A stretch of 64,000 bases of DNA from Corbicula japonica (GCA_038501625.1 JAZAYU010000010.1:1550001-1614000), one strand, 5' to 3'; counted from the first letter of the stretch, positions 1 through 13,386 are shown. Notes: generated by a model not told the origin, from the sequence alone. Numbers and translations: made by a program.

Positions 1-3000
1 TGATTGCCAGATTGTCCTCTTCTGTCAATTCATGCGATCTCTTTGTTACCACCAACAGCGTCTTAAAATGACTGATTCGGTGGTTCGGTGAGGTGGATGG
101 TAGCAAATGCCTTTGCCATCGTCGCTAAACAACCAACCGGACCATTTGTATGCTTCTTTGAAGGCACGACATTGATAACGGGTTATTTTTATGATAACAG
201 TACTGACTATATGTACGGGGAAGCTTTTTACGACCGCCACACTCCACAAATAGCGCCACTGTTAATTTCAAACGATATTGCCTCTACCCGGGAGCGAACC
301 CGCACCGTCACGGCGACAGCGCCTAGCTCTGCAATTCCGAAGTATATTTTAATACTTTTGGAAGTCATGCGAGTGGGATCTTTGGTTGAACGTTACTTGA
401 AAAACACAAACATATATTGTATAAACTATTTTGAATTTATGTTATGATCATATAGCGAAAATTCAGAAACTGGATATACTATATTTTGGGGAGAGTCCAT
501 GAAATTATTTTAGCGAGGCGAGGAGTATTCATCAAGATATTGCAAGGTCTGATAAGCCTAATTAATCGGAAGATTAAAATATGAAGATATAAAGATTATT
601 TTCCTTTTAAAAAATGACAATGGCTCCAACTATATGGGGCCACCACAGAGTCATCTTTCAAACATATTTATGTCAAAAGCCATATTTAATCAATATAAAA
701 CATACAGTCTATTTAGTATAAACTACATAGGAATCCGATTGTAAGCCTATAAGTATCGTCATAAAATAATATTACCACGTGGTAGCAATTTTGAACTGCC
801 TGAGTACTGATCGTTTGTTGTAGTTACAACAAGTCAACTAGTAACAATAATAATAATAAAATTACCTTTAATGTACAAATTATAGAAAATCCCCTAATCC
901 TTAAGATTGTTCACACCGGTGATCTTCATGTCATAAAATACTAAAGAAAAGTGAAATATGCATATCAGAACTATGCCACACTTAAAAAACAGCCTCCCCA
1001 TACAGCCAAAAAAAGTAAACAAAGAGGACAAGACAGTCGTAGTTTATAAAAGGATTAATATCTAATAAAACACAAACAATTAATGAAAATCAGTATCTTA
1101 AACTTCTCAATGTCCTATACTCGTATATAGAAATTCTTCGGAGTTGATTGTATGCCTCTTATGCAGAAAAAGCCGAGTGATTCAGATAATTTTGCAATAT
1201 AAATTTAAAATAGAATATACTGAGTCTTATGCTTTTTCTAACTGAAAAAAAAATCTTCAAAATAACTGACACTCGCGAATCTTTAATTAAAAGAAACATA
1301 GCTTTCCTAATACGCATATTTCACTTTTTTATGCCATCCATCATTTGTAAAAACTTGCTTAAAAGAAAACTAAGACTTTCATAACATACATTGTATTTCT
1401 ATTGACACTTGCTGATAAGGCTTTAATGGTGTAATTTATAGGTAACGCTATATTTGTATTCAAACTTATGAGCTCTATAGTTCACATGCTTATAAACTGA
1501 CTCTTTTTAATCAGTGGGTGATATTATTACTGCATATAATCTACAAATATCAAAAGTAAGTATCTTAAAAAATATTTTCCGCTGGGAGAGGGGTGGGTTT
1601 TAAACAAGTTCGTCTACCCGGCACACCTTCTACAAGGTACGTATATAAGATATATAACCTGTAAGATAGATACCGGTAACTCGAAATATCATAACACATG
1701 AAGCTAATAGTACTGTCTAGCAAAAGAAGGGAATGTACTCGATGGACTTCCAAAGACCAAAACACTTTAAGTTAAATACCGTGAATGCATTGATACACGT
1801 GGGCATACAATTTCTTGTTTTTCCATGTTCACCGCCATATGCTTACCATCGTTTGCGATGGATCAAAAATGTACTGTTTATTAGTGTAAATATTGAGTTA
1901 CGCTCAACCCGGGGCTAGGCGGCGTGGGCAGTAATATGCATTTCCATTTCTGCCCATGAACAGGCTCAATCAAACCGAGCCTGCAATACCGGTATTTTCA
2001 TATTTGTCGTGTTCGGTGGCTTTTAAAAAAGTTCCCCTTTCATCTATTTTAATTTCATTTACATCACAGAAAGTTTGCTATTTAAAATCTAAAACGATCA
2101 TTCTCTTAAGAGAATATAAGAAGTGAAGACAAACTTAATAACCATATTCAAAAACTTATTGTGTCACATGTGTTTGAAAATGTGTTGCAAAAACCATTTC
2201 TTTTCTGGCAAATTTCAAACATTTTTGGTGTTTTTATAATGGGCAATGGCCTTTTCCAAAATGTTTAATCGTCTAATGAAAGCCAAAAGGGGTCATCAGC
2301 ATTTGAATAATAGAGAATTTAAACAATTTAATTATATTTAGGCATGCATAAATTACAGTCACACTGAAAACCTCTAGTCTACTATGAAAAATGCACAAAA
2401 GTCCACTTTTTTCTCATTAAAGGTGAATTGATGGTCCGTTAATCAACTGTTTTCACCGTTGTTGATATACAACTTCTAAATATCGACGTTGATGCAGCCT
2501 ATAGAACCTTTAAATGTGTGGTGTCCAATTTTTGAAGTAGGTGAATTTATGTGGTGTTTTGTGATACTGTTCTTTTGGGTGTGGCTCTTATTAAACGCTT
2601 AAGATAACCTCTACATAAGTAAGTGCAAATATGGTGAACTCTAGAATCTATTTATTTTATAAATTTGTTAATGTTTGCCCTTTTTCTTGATCTTTTATGC
2701 GATGTGACTGGTTCTTGATATTGACACGAATATGCGCCTTATCAGAATACATATTTATTCATATGTAGCAGTTGAACAGCAAACCAAAACACGACGACTG
2801 ACTTGGGAGTCACACTAAAACGAGACACTCACGCAATTTAGAAGTCTGCTAATAGTTACATTATCTTCGGATCAAATTGCACTTTCTTCTGCCCGTGTAA
2901 ATTCAAACAATACTTGCATTCAACAATACCTACAATGATTTTCTTATTGATTACCTAGAATAATCTCTTATCGGCTGCTGGAAAAATCATTAATGAATTC

Positions 3001-3711
3001 ACTGCATCACGCCAGCATCTCGGCCCTGTAGTACGGATATCTAAAACTTAATGAAAAAGTATTACATACACTATTCCAGACAGCAAGTGTAAGAAATAAA
3101 AGTGCACGTGTAATTTACAGCATTGCATAACAAATCTGGCTTGCCTACGAGTTTTCATAGACCAGCTGTTTCCAGAACAACCGTGAGTAGAAAATTTTGT
3201 TGTTTTTTATAATGATGTATGCGAATGGTGTATGCATGCACCACTCTCATGTAGTTTTTTTAAGTTAATAAAGATTAACGGTTAACGTTTACCTTTATAT
3301 AAAATATATGTTTTGGTTAATAGCTTGCTTGAGGTTTTACTTAGATCGGACATGGACTTCGATAAGGCTATGGAAATAAACATATTTACAGATATTCTAG
3401 ACATCTATAAAGGCAGTCAATCGGTTTTCGATATTATCGACACGCTTCACTCAGATACTTAAACTTGTTGGTTTGATGCTGTTGCTGTTTGTGGTTTTGT
3501 TTTACTATTCTGTATTTTCGTTTGGGTGGTGGGTGTTAGCGGTTAGGGGTGGGGGTGTTATCAAGGTCATTAAATTGTTGATTACACTCAAGAAACTCGA
3601 AGTTGCAGTTCAATCACATTATAAAACATGATTAGTTCCTCACACTGCAGAGAAGAACCATTTTCTGTACAAACTCTTGGCTCCACGTATATGAAATATA
3701 TCCCATGTCTC
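1..3711. other. upstream AT-rich DNA, no gene recognised
   Basis: Low-complexity A/T-rich sequence. An open frame at 88-447 shows no recognised domain and no splice context. On the minus strand, 275-340 has GGGTTCGCTCCCGGG, like the B box of a tRNA or tRNA-derived SINE, after a GCGCTGTCGCC segment; no complete tRNA fold was found. Confidence 0.5.
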
Positions 3712-3847
3712 AAGATTATAAAACTCAGAATGGAAACCAGTCTCAAATCTCAAGGATCTGATTGGATAATGGCGACTGGTCGCCTTTTCTGCCAATCAGA
3801 TGCTTGACATTTGAGAGTGGTTTCTTATCTCAGTTTTATATTCTTCA
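3712..3847. repeat. foldback element FB1, copy 1
   Basis: About 135 bases of near-perfect inverted repeat. The left arm has GGAAACCAGTCTCAAATCTC and CTGATTGG; the right arm has the reverse complement, around the centre GGCGACTGGTCGCC. It is a short non-coding foldback (MITE-like) family with about 13 copies in this window. Confidence 0.85.
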
Positions 3848-3995
3848 GCCGATGTGTGAACAGTGTAGTTTGATTAGAACCTCCGCTACTTCTTGGTCAG
3901 AAATAATTAAATGAATCTAAAAGACTAGTGTACTTGCTCATCAAACTGTATGAATGTGCAGCCTGATCTGGACCTTCACTGATATCTCATGGTAC
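3848..3995. repeat. degenerate FB2 element
   Basis: Diverged pieces of the FB2 family: GTGAACAGTGTAG, CTTGGTCAGAAATAATTAAATG, CTGATCTGGACC. It is the only trace of this family I see in the first 18 kb. Confidence 0.5.
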
Positions 3996-4559
3996 ATAAG
4001 CCGTATCAATGGAATAAAGGATTTCGTTCTGAATGCTTACAAATTGTAACTAATGCAGCGCTTAAAATTGTATCACGTTCTTCTTTTCGAAAATGGCGAC
4101 GACGTCATGCATGGCGACAGAATTGTATAAAATCATGGTCATGCATCTCATTTAATGAAAGAAAAATGCTGAACAGGCTGTGTTTTTATGTAAGATAAAG
4201 AAGAGCTAAATATTCAAGGATTCTAAGCGATATTAAAGTCCTTGACAGAAAATGACATTGTAACAAGATGAGAAAAAAGCGGACGTTGGAGAATCAAAGC
4301 AAATTTTACAAAAATCTTGCGGGGTACTTTAAGTGTGAGGTTGATTTGGCTTGAATATTATGTATAGACTGATTTAAGATGGCAATTTCCTATTCGTCTT
4401 TTGTTTGAATACGAGTCTTTTACAAAGGAAAAGCAGAAGAAAAAACGCTAACCTTTGAACTGCAGCATCAGTATTTACACTTCATTTCAAACGACTCAGT
4501 TTACTTCTTGTTGTACCTCTCATATTTTGAGTAAACTAAGATTTTAGTGCACACCAGCC

Positions 4560-4720
4560 TCACATTAGCACACTGATTTATATGATAACATGCTTTTACA
4601 TTGGCAGTTGTGCAGTGTGCTGGTGGCTTAAAAGTAGTTCACCAAGGCAAGTTGTCATTGATTGGTGATACAGGCCAAGACTCGAACCATAACGGCCACA
4701 GTACCAAGTCACAGTACCTA
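4560..4720. repeat. SINE-like fragment sharing TTCACCAAGGCAA with others
   Basis: Shares TTCACCAAGGCAAnTTG with 11838-12120, and that copy in turn resembles 42452-42730. It is tentatively a tRNA-derived SINE family; this copy is diverged and its ends are unclear. Confidence 0.35.
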
Positions 4721-5278
4721 GTCACATAAATCCAAGAATGCTACCGATTGCGCCGCCTCAACGTATCCAATAATAGATGCGAAACTAAGGATGCTATACT
4801 TTATCATCACTATGGGTCACCGTTGACTAATTTATATCGAGTGCACTGTTGGCTGATGCATGAAGAAAACCTTGTCAAAACCTTCAGTGCCAAATAAATA
4901 TGATTTGTTTCCATTGACTGTTCCAAGCCAGTTACCTTTCTAAATTGTTTGTGGTACCTCACAGAGCCGACAAACAATTTACTCAAATGAGAATCTGTGG
5001 GTTAAGTGAACTTAGTGTTTACCACATTTTCCATCCACTCAGTCAGCTAGATATCGCTGTGCTTTGTTCCTTAGGGTTTCTTTATTATAAAATTATCTAT
5101 TAATTAACGCTTTTAGAATAAAATATCTTATTAAAATAATCGATACCTTTGCAAAATCATCTGTCGATCTTTCATTTGAAATGATCAATTGAACGGAATG
5201 GTGTATAGTAAGAATGTTTCACTGGTACTGAGTAATCGACCAGACAGTTTACTCGTTGTTGCTTTCATGGCTCATTGG

Positions 5279-5398
5279 AGGTTATAAAACTGATATTGGA
5301 AACCAGTCTCAAATCTCAAGCATCTGATTGGCTGAAATGGCGACTGGTCAGATGATTGAGATTTGAGACTGGTTTTTATGCTCATTTTATAACCTTGG
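5279..5398. repeat. foldback element FB1, copy 2 (centre deleted)
   Basis: Left arm GGTTATAAAACTGATATTGG through GGCGACTGGTC, then a shortened right arm GAGATTTGAGACTGGTTT ending TTATAACCTTGGGC. Confidence 0.8.
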
Positions 5399-5399
5399 G

Positions 5400-6787
5400 C
5401 ACAGATGCATGTGCATGACCTTCACCATTCAGTAAGAAAATTGACTACATTTTGAAGTATGTATCAGTTGCTCCTATATATCAGTCTTATTTCATTATAA
5501 TGTTTCGATTAATTAATTAATTAGCAGCTAGTTAGTTTCAGAAAATTAGGTAATTCCTTACCCATTTTACAGTTCATAACCATATTTCATTTGTGACTCA
5601 TTATTTGCTTAATTGTTAAACATCGATAGAGACATGTGACATATCACGAAGGACGTGTTAAAGCCAGGATGTTATGTTGTTGATTTTGTTATGTCAATGC
5701 AAAGAACGAATGGTGAATATCAAGAGGGCGTTTCTGTGGAAGAAACTTGTGTTATTGGGGAGAAACTAGAAAGAACAGTTGTTGAAGATCCCATACCAGG
5801 CAAAAACGGAAAACGAAAAAAAAAAGAAAAGTTCACTAAATAACTGAACTTGTCAAGACTCAGTGAACCTCTATAACAACCATTATTCTTCTTAAACAAT
5901 TAGTATGATTGTTCTTAGAAGTATGTCGTTTGTTCCACTAACAGATCATAAAAAACCTTAATCTAGCTGAGCCGTGTCACATTAAGCCATTTAGGTAGCT
6001 CCCAAATGCCACCGACAAATTCAAGTTTTGCCTCTTATTAAAATTAAGGATAAGGTAGTTAATAGTTCGTAATTAGGTAAATAATCTTCAAAAAGTTATT
6101 TTACAAGAATATTTTCCTAGGAGTGTGAAAGTTTTCTTTTCGCTGCATGTTAAGTGGGAAAGGATTTTGAAGGTGTGCACAGGTAATTTCGAGCTTTTCT
6201 TGAGAATAATAAGATCATAAAACCAATACTAGATGCCAGGCTCAAATCTGAAGCAGATATTTTTTTTTATTCTTCCTTAAAAACTTGAGTTTTGAGGCTA
6301 GATTATGAATTGCGTCGCTCTTTATAAGTATCTTTCATCGCCAGATTCCAAAATGACTCTGCTTAATACTCTTATATTTGTGGGCTTACATTTCGTGGTT
6401 TTCGGTCAAATGACATTTTCGAGAATTCCTAATTTCGTGGTTTTGAGTTTTCTTCAATACGTTTATGTTTAGAAATATATTTCTGACGGTTTCGAATTTG
6501 TGGATTGATCTGCCTACGAAATCCGCGAAAATTAGTGATTTCATAGTATATGTTAATACTTGTTTGATGCTTCGATTGTTCAAAAGTTAAATTCATTATT
6601 GCTGTATATTGTTTTGCTCATCTTGATCCTCGGTATGACAAGATTGATATGCTCCACGCAATGCGGAAAAAGTGACGTTATTTATATGGGCAGTCGACAA
6701 GGCTTATTATGCATTCATAGATTATCAATAATCAGTATTATCAGCTTTTCAGCAATTTAGCGTTTGTATAATACAAACTATATTTTT
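5400..6787. other. no gene recognised; likely holds regulatory or 5' UTR sequence
   Basis: A/T-rich sequence just upstream of exon 1A. It includes a poor FB1 remnant near 6218-6305. Because exon 1A has an acceptor before its ATG, an untranslated exon could lie here or further left; none could be identified. Confidence 0.4.
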
Positions 6788-6801
6788 TTGGTTTCAGAGC
6801 T

Positions 6802-7068
6802 ATGGCCGACGACGAGTATGATTTCTTCGCGCCTCAGCCAAAGCCAGTTCCTCGTCAGAAAAATACGATGTTTGACGTCGTCCCGGACGCCTTCTCAACT
6901 AAATCTCTAGAATTCACCGGTGATCACAGACGTGTCAAGCGTCCAGTGGAATCAGACTCTCCGGCGTCTGAAACGTCCGACGAGAAAAAAGGGACTGAAC
7001 CCACACCGGTGGAAGAGGCTTTCAAGCACTATGTTGTCACAGAAGTGGAGGCTGAAAAATGGGTTGGG
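6802..7068 (+). CDS. CRMP: exon 1A: long N-terminus of CRMP-A type
   Basis: These 89 codons start at the ATG beginning MADDEYDFF and end at a donor, GGG|gtaagt, in phase 0. Residues about 15-36 (PVPRQKNTMFDVVPDAF and following TKSLEF) resemble the conserved segment near the start of vertebrate long CRMP isoforms (VPRQKxxxMFxxxxxAFxSKTLxFD pattern). The remainder is acidic, rich in Ser, Glu and Pro, and looks disordered. A T-rich tract ending in CAG at 6788-6797 lies four bases before the ATG, so this exon is probably preceded by a spliced 5' UTR exon further left. Joined to exon 2 it gives a protein about 74 residues longer than the exon 1B form. The match of motif and phase makes this a real coding exon; its promoter is not identified. 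Confidence 0.88.
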
Positions 7069-7219
7069 GTAAGTAGTTGAACTGTAATTTACTGTACAAG
7101 GTTGTGACCAGAAACTGGTATGAATTTGCAGCAAAGCAAAATATAATTACTAATGAGGTGAAAACTAAATTATAAAATCCTTCGATTTTTTAATCCAAAA
7201 GATTTTACTTGGTATGGTA

Positions 7220-7440
7220 TAATTTGTAGGGATGTAAACGAACGTTCGAACATTCGAATTTTCGGAAAAGTTTGTGAACATTCGAATGCATTTGAACCAT
7301 TCGAATGTTCGAGAAAATAATCAGGGTGGCTATACCACGTGACTTTTTGGATGTCGTGCACATACAAAATCACTCGCTTCAGGTAAGTTTTTGCTAATTT
7401 CTCAGTAATTACTGGACCGATTTCGATCAGATAAAAAGCA
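7220..7440 (+). repeat. ends of DNA-transposon-like elements in the first intron
   Basis: At 7229-7312 there is a GGGATGTAAACGAACGTTCGAA start with repeated CATTCGAAT palindromes. Next, CAGGGTGGC at 7323 starts a segment similar to the end of the 13387 element: CACGTGAC, an ATG, then CAGGTAAGTTTTT and TACTGGACC. Neither right-hand end was found. Confidence 0.45.
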
Positions 7441-8232
7441 ACATACTCCTATTAAAAAGCATTTTCATTGATATTTAACCTCCATTATCAATCGGCTGCA
7501 GTTTTCTCAAATATTCAAATAAAATTTTGTTTGAAAGAGTAAATTTGACTTATTATTATAGATCTCTGTGTTTTACACAATTAATCTAATTGAAAATGAT
7601 AAGCACTCTATCATTTTCACCTTAATGGAAACAGCAAGGGGGTAACTACTCTCAACCAAAGTTCTAATTGGTCACTTTTTGTCCGTATTTTTTTATTAGA
7701 AAGACATTGAATTCACACTTTATTTATGATTATGTGCCAACAACAATCTTCAACTTAAACTTTAATCTTGTAATAATTGACTTTGGAACAGTTTGTTGAG
7801 AGTTATCCTTTATTTTGCTAAAAATGCATTTCTTGCATAAAAAGGTCAAGTAAACAGAAATTTGCTCTTAATTTCTTGTTGTTGTTTTTTTAATAGAACC
7901 CCTCTTTAGTAGGAAAAACATAAACACTTATTAATCAACAGCACATTTGTTTAAATAAATCCCCTTCAAAGTATCCAATTTTAAAATTACCTCCCGTTCA
8001 ATTAAAGACTGTTCTAACTTTGACCCTGCGGTGTAGGTAAATGGTATTGGATTCATTTAAGAAAACAATCAATAAAAAATAAAAGGACATTAGAGAATTG
8101 ATTTCAAGACAAAACAGTTCTTTCCACAACCTCTCATGACGTAGTGAAGAAACGAAACCAGCATACATTGCAAACAAATACAATTGATGACCAATCCAAC
8201 CACATATCCAACAATGCTACATATAATGCATG

Positions 8233-10605
8233 CAACAGCACACAAGCATCTGAAATAAATTAGTTAAAGTTAAAGGACTGTATTCAATGTGGAGAGGTAC
8301 TTGGATGTCAGCTGAATTTAACTGTCAGGACGTAAAGAAGTTGTGTTTAAAATTGCCTAGAAAACAATAAATTCCTTTTGGGGAGATATGAATGGTATGT
8401 ACTGTGTCCGTCTCTTGCATGGTTGGCGAGGCGCCACCGCTGCATTTGTATGGCTTTAGGGTTATCTATACTTTACATTTACTCTCATTGTAATGTATCC
8501 AAGGAGATCAGCTTTAGCTGTGTTAGTCACTGCTATGTTAAAAACATGCAGATCGATTTGGAATATAAGAAGATCTTGTTAGTATCATTTCTTTTGGAAT
8601 TAGTTGACTGTTTAATGAATAAATTGGAAGAAAATATCAGTGCTTTTATTTTATTTCAGCTTGATTGTAAAATGTTCACAAAACATTGTTGAAATCTATT
8701 ACAACTCAATGGAAAAAGTTCATTAAATAATGAATGGGAAATTAACAATATGAATAAATTAAATACTAGTAACATCTTAAAGGCCCAATAAACTTGTCAA
8801 ACCGTTTTTTTTTTCATTGTGAAAATTAGGTAACCACGTTGACCCTTTTCAAAAGAAAGTATAAATAACCAAATAATATGTCCTCAAACAATCCCCAATC
8901 ATTGAGACCCGGTCCGAATTAAAACGTCACAGTATTTTTGTAGCCCACAAAATTACTAACCAATGTTTACAATCACTCGGCGAAAAGTTATCGTTTTTTT
9001 TCCGTACGTGGGTCGTAAGAACGCAGAACGCAACAGCACACAAGCATCTGAAATAAATTAGTTAAAGTTAAAGGACTGTATTCAGTGTGGAGAGGTACTT
9101 GGATGTCAGCTGAATTTAACTGTCAGGACGTAAAGAAGTTGTGTTTAAAATTGCCTAGAAAACAATAAATTCCTTTTGGGGAGATATGAATGGTCCGTCT
9201 CTTGCATGGTTGGCGAGGCGCCACCGCTGCATTTGTATGGCTTTAGGGTTATCTATACATTACATTTACTCTCATTGTAATGTATCCAAGGAGATCAGCT
9301 TTAGCTGTGTTAGTCACTGCTATGTTAAAAACATGCAGATCGATTTGGAATATAATAAGATCTTGTTAGTATCATTTCTTTTGGAATTAGTTGACTGTTT
9401 AATGAATAAATTGGAAGAAAATATCAGTGCTTTTATTTTATTTCAGCTTGATAGTAAAATGTTCACAAAACATTGTTGAAATCTATTACAACTTAATGGA
9501 AAAAGTTCATTAAATAATGAATGGGAAATTAACAATATGAATAAATTAAATACTAGTAACATCTTAAAGGCCCAATAAACTTGTCAAACCGTTTTTTTCA
9601 TTGTGAAAATTAAGTAACCACGTTGACCCTTTTCAAAAGAAAGTATAAATAACCAAATAATATGTCCTCAAACAATCCCCAATCATTGAGACCCGGTCCG
9701 AATTAAAACGTCACAGTATTTTTGTAGCCCACAAAATTACTAACCAATGTTTACAATCACTCGGCGAAAAGTTATCGTTTTTTTTCCGTACGTGGGCCGT
9801 AAGAACGCAGAACGCAACAGCACACAAGCATCTGAAATAAATTAGTTAAAGTTAAAGGACTGTATTCAGTGTGGAGAGGTACTTGGATGTCAGCTGAATT
9901 TAACTGTCAGGACGTAAAGAAGTAGTGTTTAAAATTGCCTAGAAAACAATAAATTCCTTTTGGGGAGATATGAATGGTCCGTCTCTTGCATGGTTGGCGA
10001 GGCGCCACCGCTGCATTTTTATGGCTTTAGGGTTATCTATACATTACATTTACTCTCATTGTAATGTATCCAAGGAGATCAGCTTTAGCTGTGTTAGTCA
10101 CTGCTATGTTAAAAACATGCAGATCGATTTGGAATATAATAAGATCTTGTTAGTATCATTTCTTTTGGAATTAGTTGACTGTTTAATGAATAAATTGGAA
10201 GAAAATATCAGTGTTTTTATTTTATTTCAGCTTGATAGTAAAATGTTCACAAAACATTGTTGAAATCTATTACAACTCAATGGAAAAAGTTCATTAAATA
10301 ATGAATGGGAAATTAACAATATGAATAAATTAAATACTAGTAACATCTTAAAGGCCCAATAAACTTGTCAAACCGTTTTTTTTCATTGTGAAAATTAATT
10401 AACCACGTTGACCCTTTTCAAAAGAAAGTATAAATGACCAAATAATATGTCCTCAAACAATCCCCAATCATTGAGACCCGGTCCGAATTAAAACGTCACA
10501 GTATTTTTGTAGCCCACAAAATTACTAACCAATGTTTACAATCACTCGGCGAAAAGTTATCGGTTTTTTTCCGTACGTGGGCCGTAAGAACGCAGAACGC
10601 AACAG
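8233..10605 (+). repeat. tandem triplication, unit about 785 bp
   Basis: Three head-to-tail copies start at CAACAGCAC at 8233, 9031 and 9815, giving periods of 798, 784 and 785. They are nearly identical, so the duplication is recent. Copy 1 has a 9-base TATGTACTG-type insertion near its ORF start. Each copy has a 97-104 codon open frame (8378-8692, 9186-9479, 9970-10263) encoding MNGPSLAWLARRHRC or a variant. Its stop-free state may only reflect recent copying, and no domain is recognised. Each unit ends with the left part of the TTAA element described at 10352. Confidence 0.9.
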
Positions 10606-11031
10606 CACAGCAACAGCGGTGACGTCATTCACATAAAAGTTGTAAACACAAAATCGTGTAAACATGGAAAGAAAGAGACTAGGAAAAATAGAGATTCTTT
10701 AAGTTTTAACTTCATTACAAGGTAAACAAAGAAGATGTAAATGTTATACGACCCATACCGGTAACGGCTTTCAGTGGGGAATACGTCATCAATTTATGCA
10801 CTTGTGCATAATTAGCGACCGTCGCCTGCCGAGAGTTGCCGAAAATCAGCTCGGAAATATTCGCTGTTTGTTTTGTAAACAAGATAAACGATCCGCAAAA
10901 CATGCTGCAAATCAATAAGATAATACCCTTTTCTTATTGTAAGGTTTATTTTTTGTGTTATTATGCATACAGGTAAAATCTAAAATGTTTAGGTTAATAA
11001 AAATATGCTGTTTGACAAGTTTATTGGGCCT
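10352..11031. mobile_element. 680-bp TTAA-flanked element with terminal inverted repeats
   Basis: The left end AGGCCCAATAAACTTGTCAA matches the reverse complement of the right end (TTGACAAGTTTATTGGGCCT), and TTAA is present on each side (10348-10351 and 11032-11035). A TTAA target duplication suggests piggyBac- or Kolobok-type mobilisation. There is no transposase, so it is non-autonomous. The left 250 bases are also present in both upstream tandem units without a right end. Confidence 0.75.
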
Positions 11032-11634
11032 TTAACTATAATTCTGTTCAGAGACTATGCTCATGAGTAGTTTGTAACGGAAAAGTGGTAAAGATTTATT
11101 TTTCATAGGATTGCATTTACCATTTAATTATCGCAACAACTTTTACTTAGTAGATTATGTTTTCTTTTCTGCAATAAATAAGGCAATAGAAGGACCTAAC
11201 ACTTACCCTTGATGTTTTTTTTTGTTGTTTTTTTTTAATTTCTCACTGTAACATGAAAAATATGATATTTCATATTTGTTTGTTTAACAGTACTGCAAAA
11301 AGTTGAACTAATATAAACGTTTTTTATTACATACTGGATTGATTTACTTGCATTATATCTAACCAATTATGTATTCATAAAAAATAACATCAGAATGTGT
11401 CCAAACTATGTATATTTAGTCCAAGTATCATACAAAGAAATGTTTAAAAACAAACAATACTTAAATACAAACATGTACGAGTATGTTAACATTATGTTTG
11501 ATTTTATGAAGTAAAATGGAAAATAACAAAAGTACTCCTAAATACAGTGTTTTTTTTTAATCAAAGCACGGTCGAAAATCGAATGGTAATCGTGTTTTTT
11601 TTCTTTTTAGGTGTTTAACTCTAAATCAGTGCTG

Positions 11635-11770
11635 AAGATTATAAAACTGAGATTTTTAAAACCAGTCTTAACCCTCAAGCGTCAGATTGGCTTAAATGGC
11701 GACCTGGTGCCATTTCAGCCAATCAGATCCTTGAGATTTGAAACTGGTTTCCATTCTCAGTTTTATAGTC
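11635..11770. repeat. foldback element FB1, copy 3
   Basis: Inverted arms AAGATTATAAAACTGAG and CTCAGTTTTATAGTCT around a GGCGACCTGGTGCC centre. Confidence 0.85.
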
Positions 11771-11837
11771 TCTGGACCTTGTCTAAGTCAAGCCATCGTG
11801 TACCTAACAATTTCACATGACAGTGCCATTACCTACC

Positions 11838-12120
11838 TATGTGTGTTTGTGAACTTTGCATGCAATATTGTCGAGTTGTAGGTGGGTCGGGGTTATTTCA
11901 CCAAGGCAACTTGTGCGTGTGTTACATATGATAACTTAATTTGGCAAGTGTGAGGATGGTGCACACTAGAACCTGGTTTAAACCCCTATTGACAATATGC
12001 TATGACATCGGTCGTTCCAATACAGTAATCCCTCGGGTTTTCCTATTTTGTGTATTGTTTGTGGTATCTTTGAAATTTTGTGTTTTCTAAATATGGCTAT
12101 TCCTAATATGCATCGGTGTT
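11838..12120 (+). repeat. SINE-like repeat copy
   Basis: Shares GCATGCAATAT, TTCACnAAGnCAACTTG, the B-box-like GAACCTGGTTTAAACCCC and TTGTTTGTGG with 42452-42730. This suggests a tRNA-derived SINE; the boundaries are not certain. Confidence 0.45.
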
Positions 12121-13386
12121 TCTCTTTTTTTTAAATTCATCACATTGAAGAAATCAGCGATCATGGTTTTATACGATACATTTTACAAACTATTCTGAAT
12201 AAAAATTGGCTATTATGATATCGTATAAAATAGTTTTTCTTCTTTTCAAAAATGTTTGAGAATATAAGATAGTTGAAAAAGGTGAAAATGACATTTATTA
12301 GGTACAGTTTGTTAATAAAATAACCATTCAAGAACACTTATACCAATTACTTTCTTATATCATATTTCACAGCTTGAATAAATAATACTCTTTTACAGTT
12401 TTAGCAAATCCAAAAAATATATATATAACTGGCTTTATCCATGTTATCCAGGACCAATGCGGATTTAGGTTGCGTGATATTTCCTGCTCTGGTGACTAAT
12501 GCGGCAAAATAACGCGGCAAAGTTCAAACATGACACTGATGACCTTTACAACGAAATGTTCGATTTTACGATTGAAGAATTGTTAAAAATCAAATATAAC
12601 AACACCCATGGTTCCTTGGCAGACGTTGAATTGTATTCTTTGGTGTTTTGTTTGTATTAATTTTGTAATGATGTTTCCATAATTTTGGAACTACGAAACG
12701 GAACTCTTGATGAAGGTAAATCGGTTTATTCCGTATTATCTCCCTTCATATACTATATTCCATGTGTTTGTTTCTATGGAAACTTTGCTTTTGCAATTAG
12801 GCGAATAATACCCATTTATTTTGAAATTGAAGACTTTGTTTTTGCAAAGGTATGTGAGTAATGTATTGAAGCTGTAATATTGCTTGATTGATATGTTAGG
12901 TAATTTACTACGTAGTATATCAGAGAAATGGTTAATCCATTAAAAATTCTTTAGGATGATAATGTGTTAAATGATATAACTACTTTAGCAGTTGTAAACA
13001 AATACAAACAATATTTGTTTTATTGCTTCTTTTCATTATATGTAATATAAACTGCCGATTTTAGATGTATGAATTCACCGATCATCATGAAGGAGCGACT
13101 TTTAAAAGTTGCTATAATGATTTGTTTGCAACTTATCATTTTCGGGATGAACATATAGTTAATCTTTAAGAATATTTTTCATAATTTACTTACATACTGA
13201 TACCGAAACATGTGTTATAAGATTTCATAAAATTCGTCCTTGAAGTTTGCTACTAGTTACGCCGATGGCATTCAAAGATGTTGTCTGGTATTCTTATCAC
13301 ATGGGGCTAGGAGCAATTAATTATATGTGTAATCCACGTGCACATTGCACGCGGATAATAATGCGCAAATTACGTCAGAGCCTTGT

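Noticed and set aside
275..340. tRNA gene on the minus strand
   Set aside because: There is a good B-box-like match, but no acceptor stem or anticodon arm could be formed; kept only as a possible SINE trace.
88..447. 119-codon open frame on the + strand, with an overlapping minus-strand frame
   Set aside because: No recognised domain, no splice sites; the right part overlaps a tRNA-like GC-rich segment. Not supported as a gene.
8378..10263. Three near-identical 97-104 codon frames that look like a small gene family
   Set aside because: They are copies within a recent tandem duplication; identity of the whole unit explains the shared frame, and no domain or conserved start context is visible.
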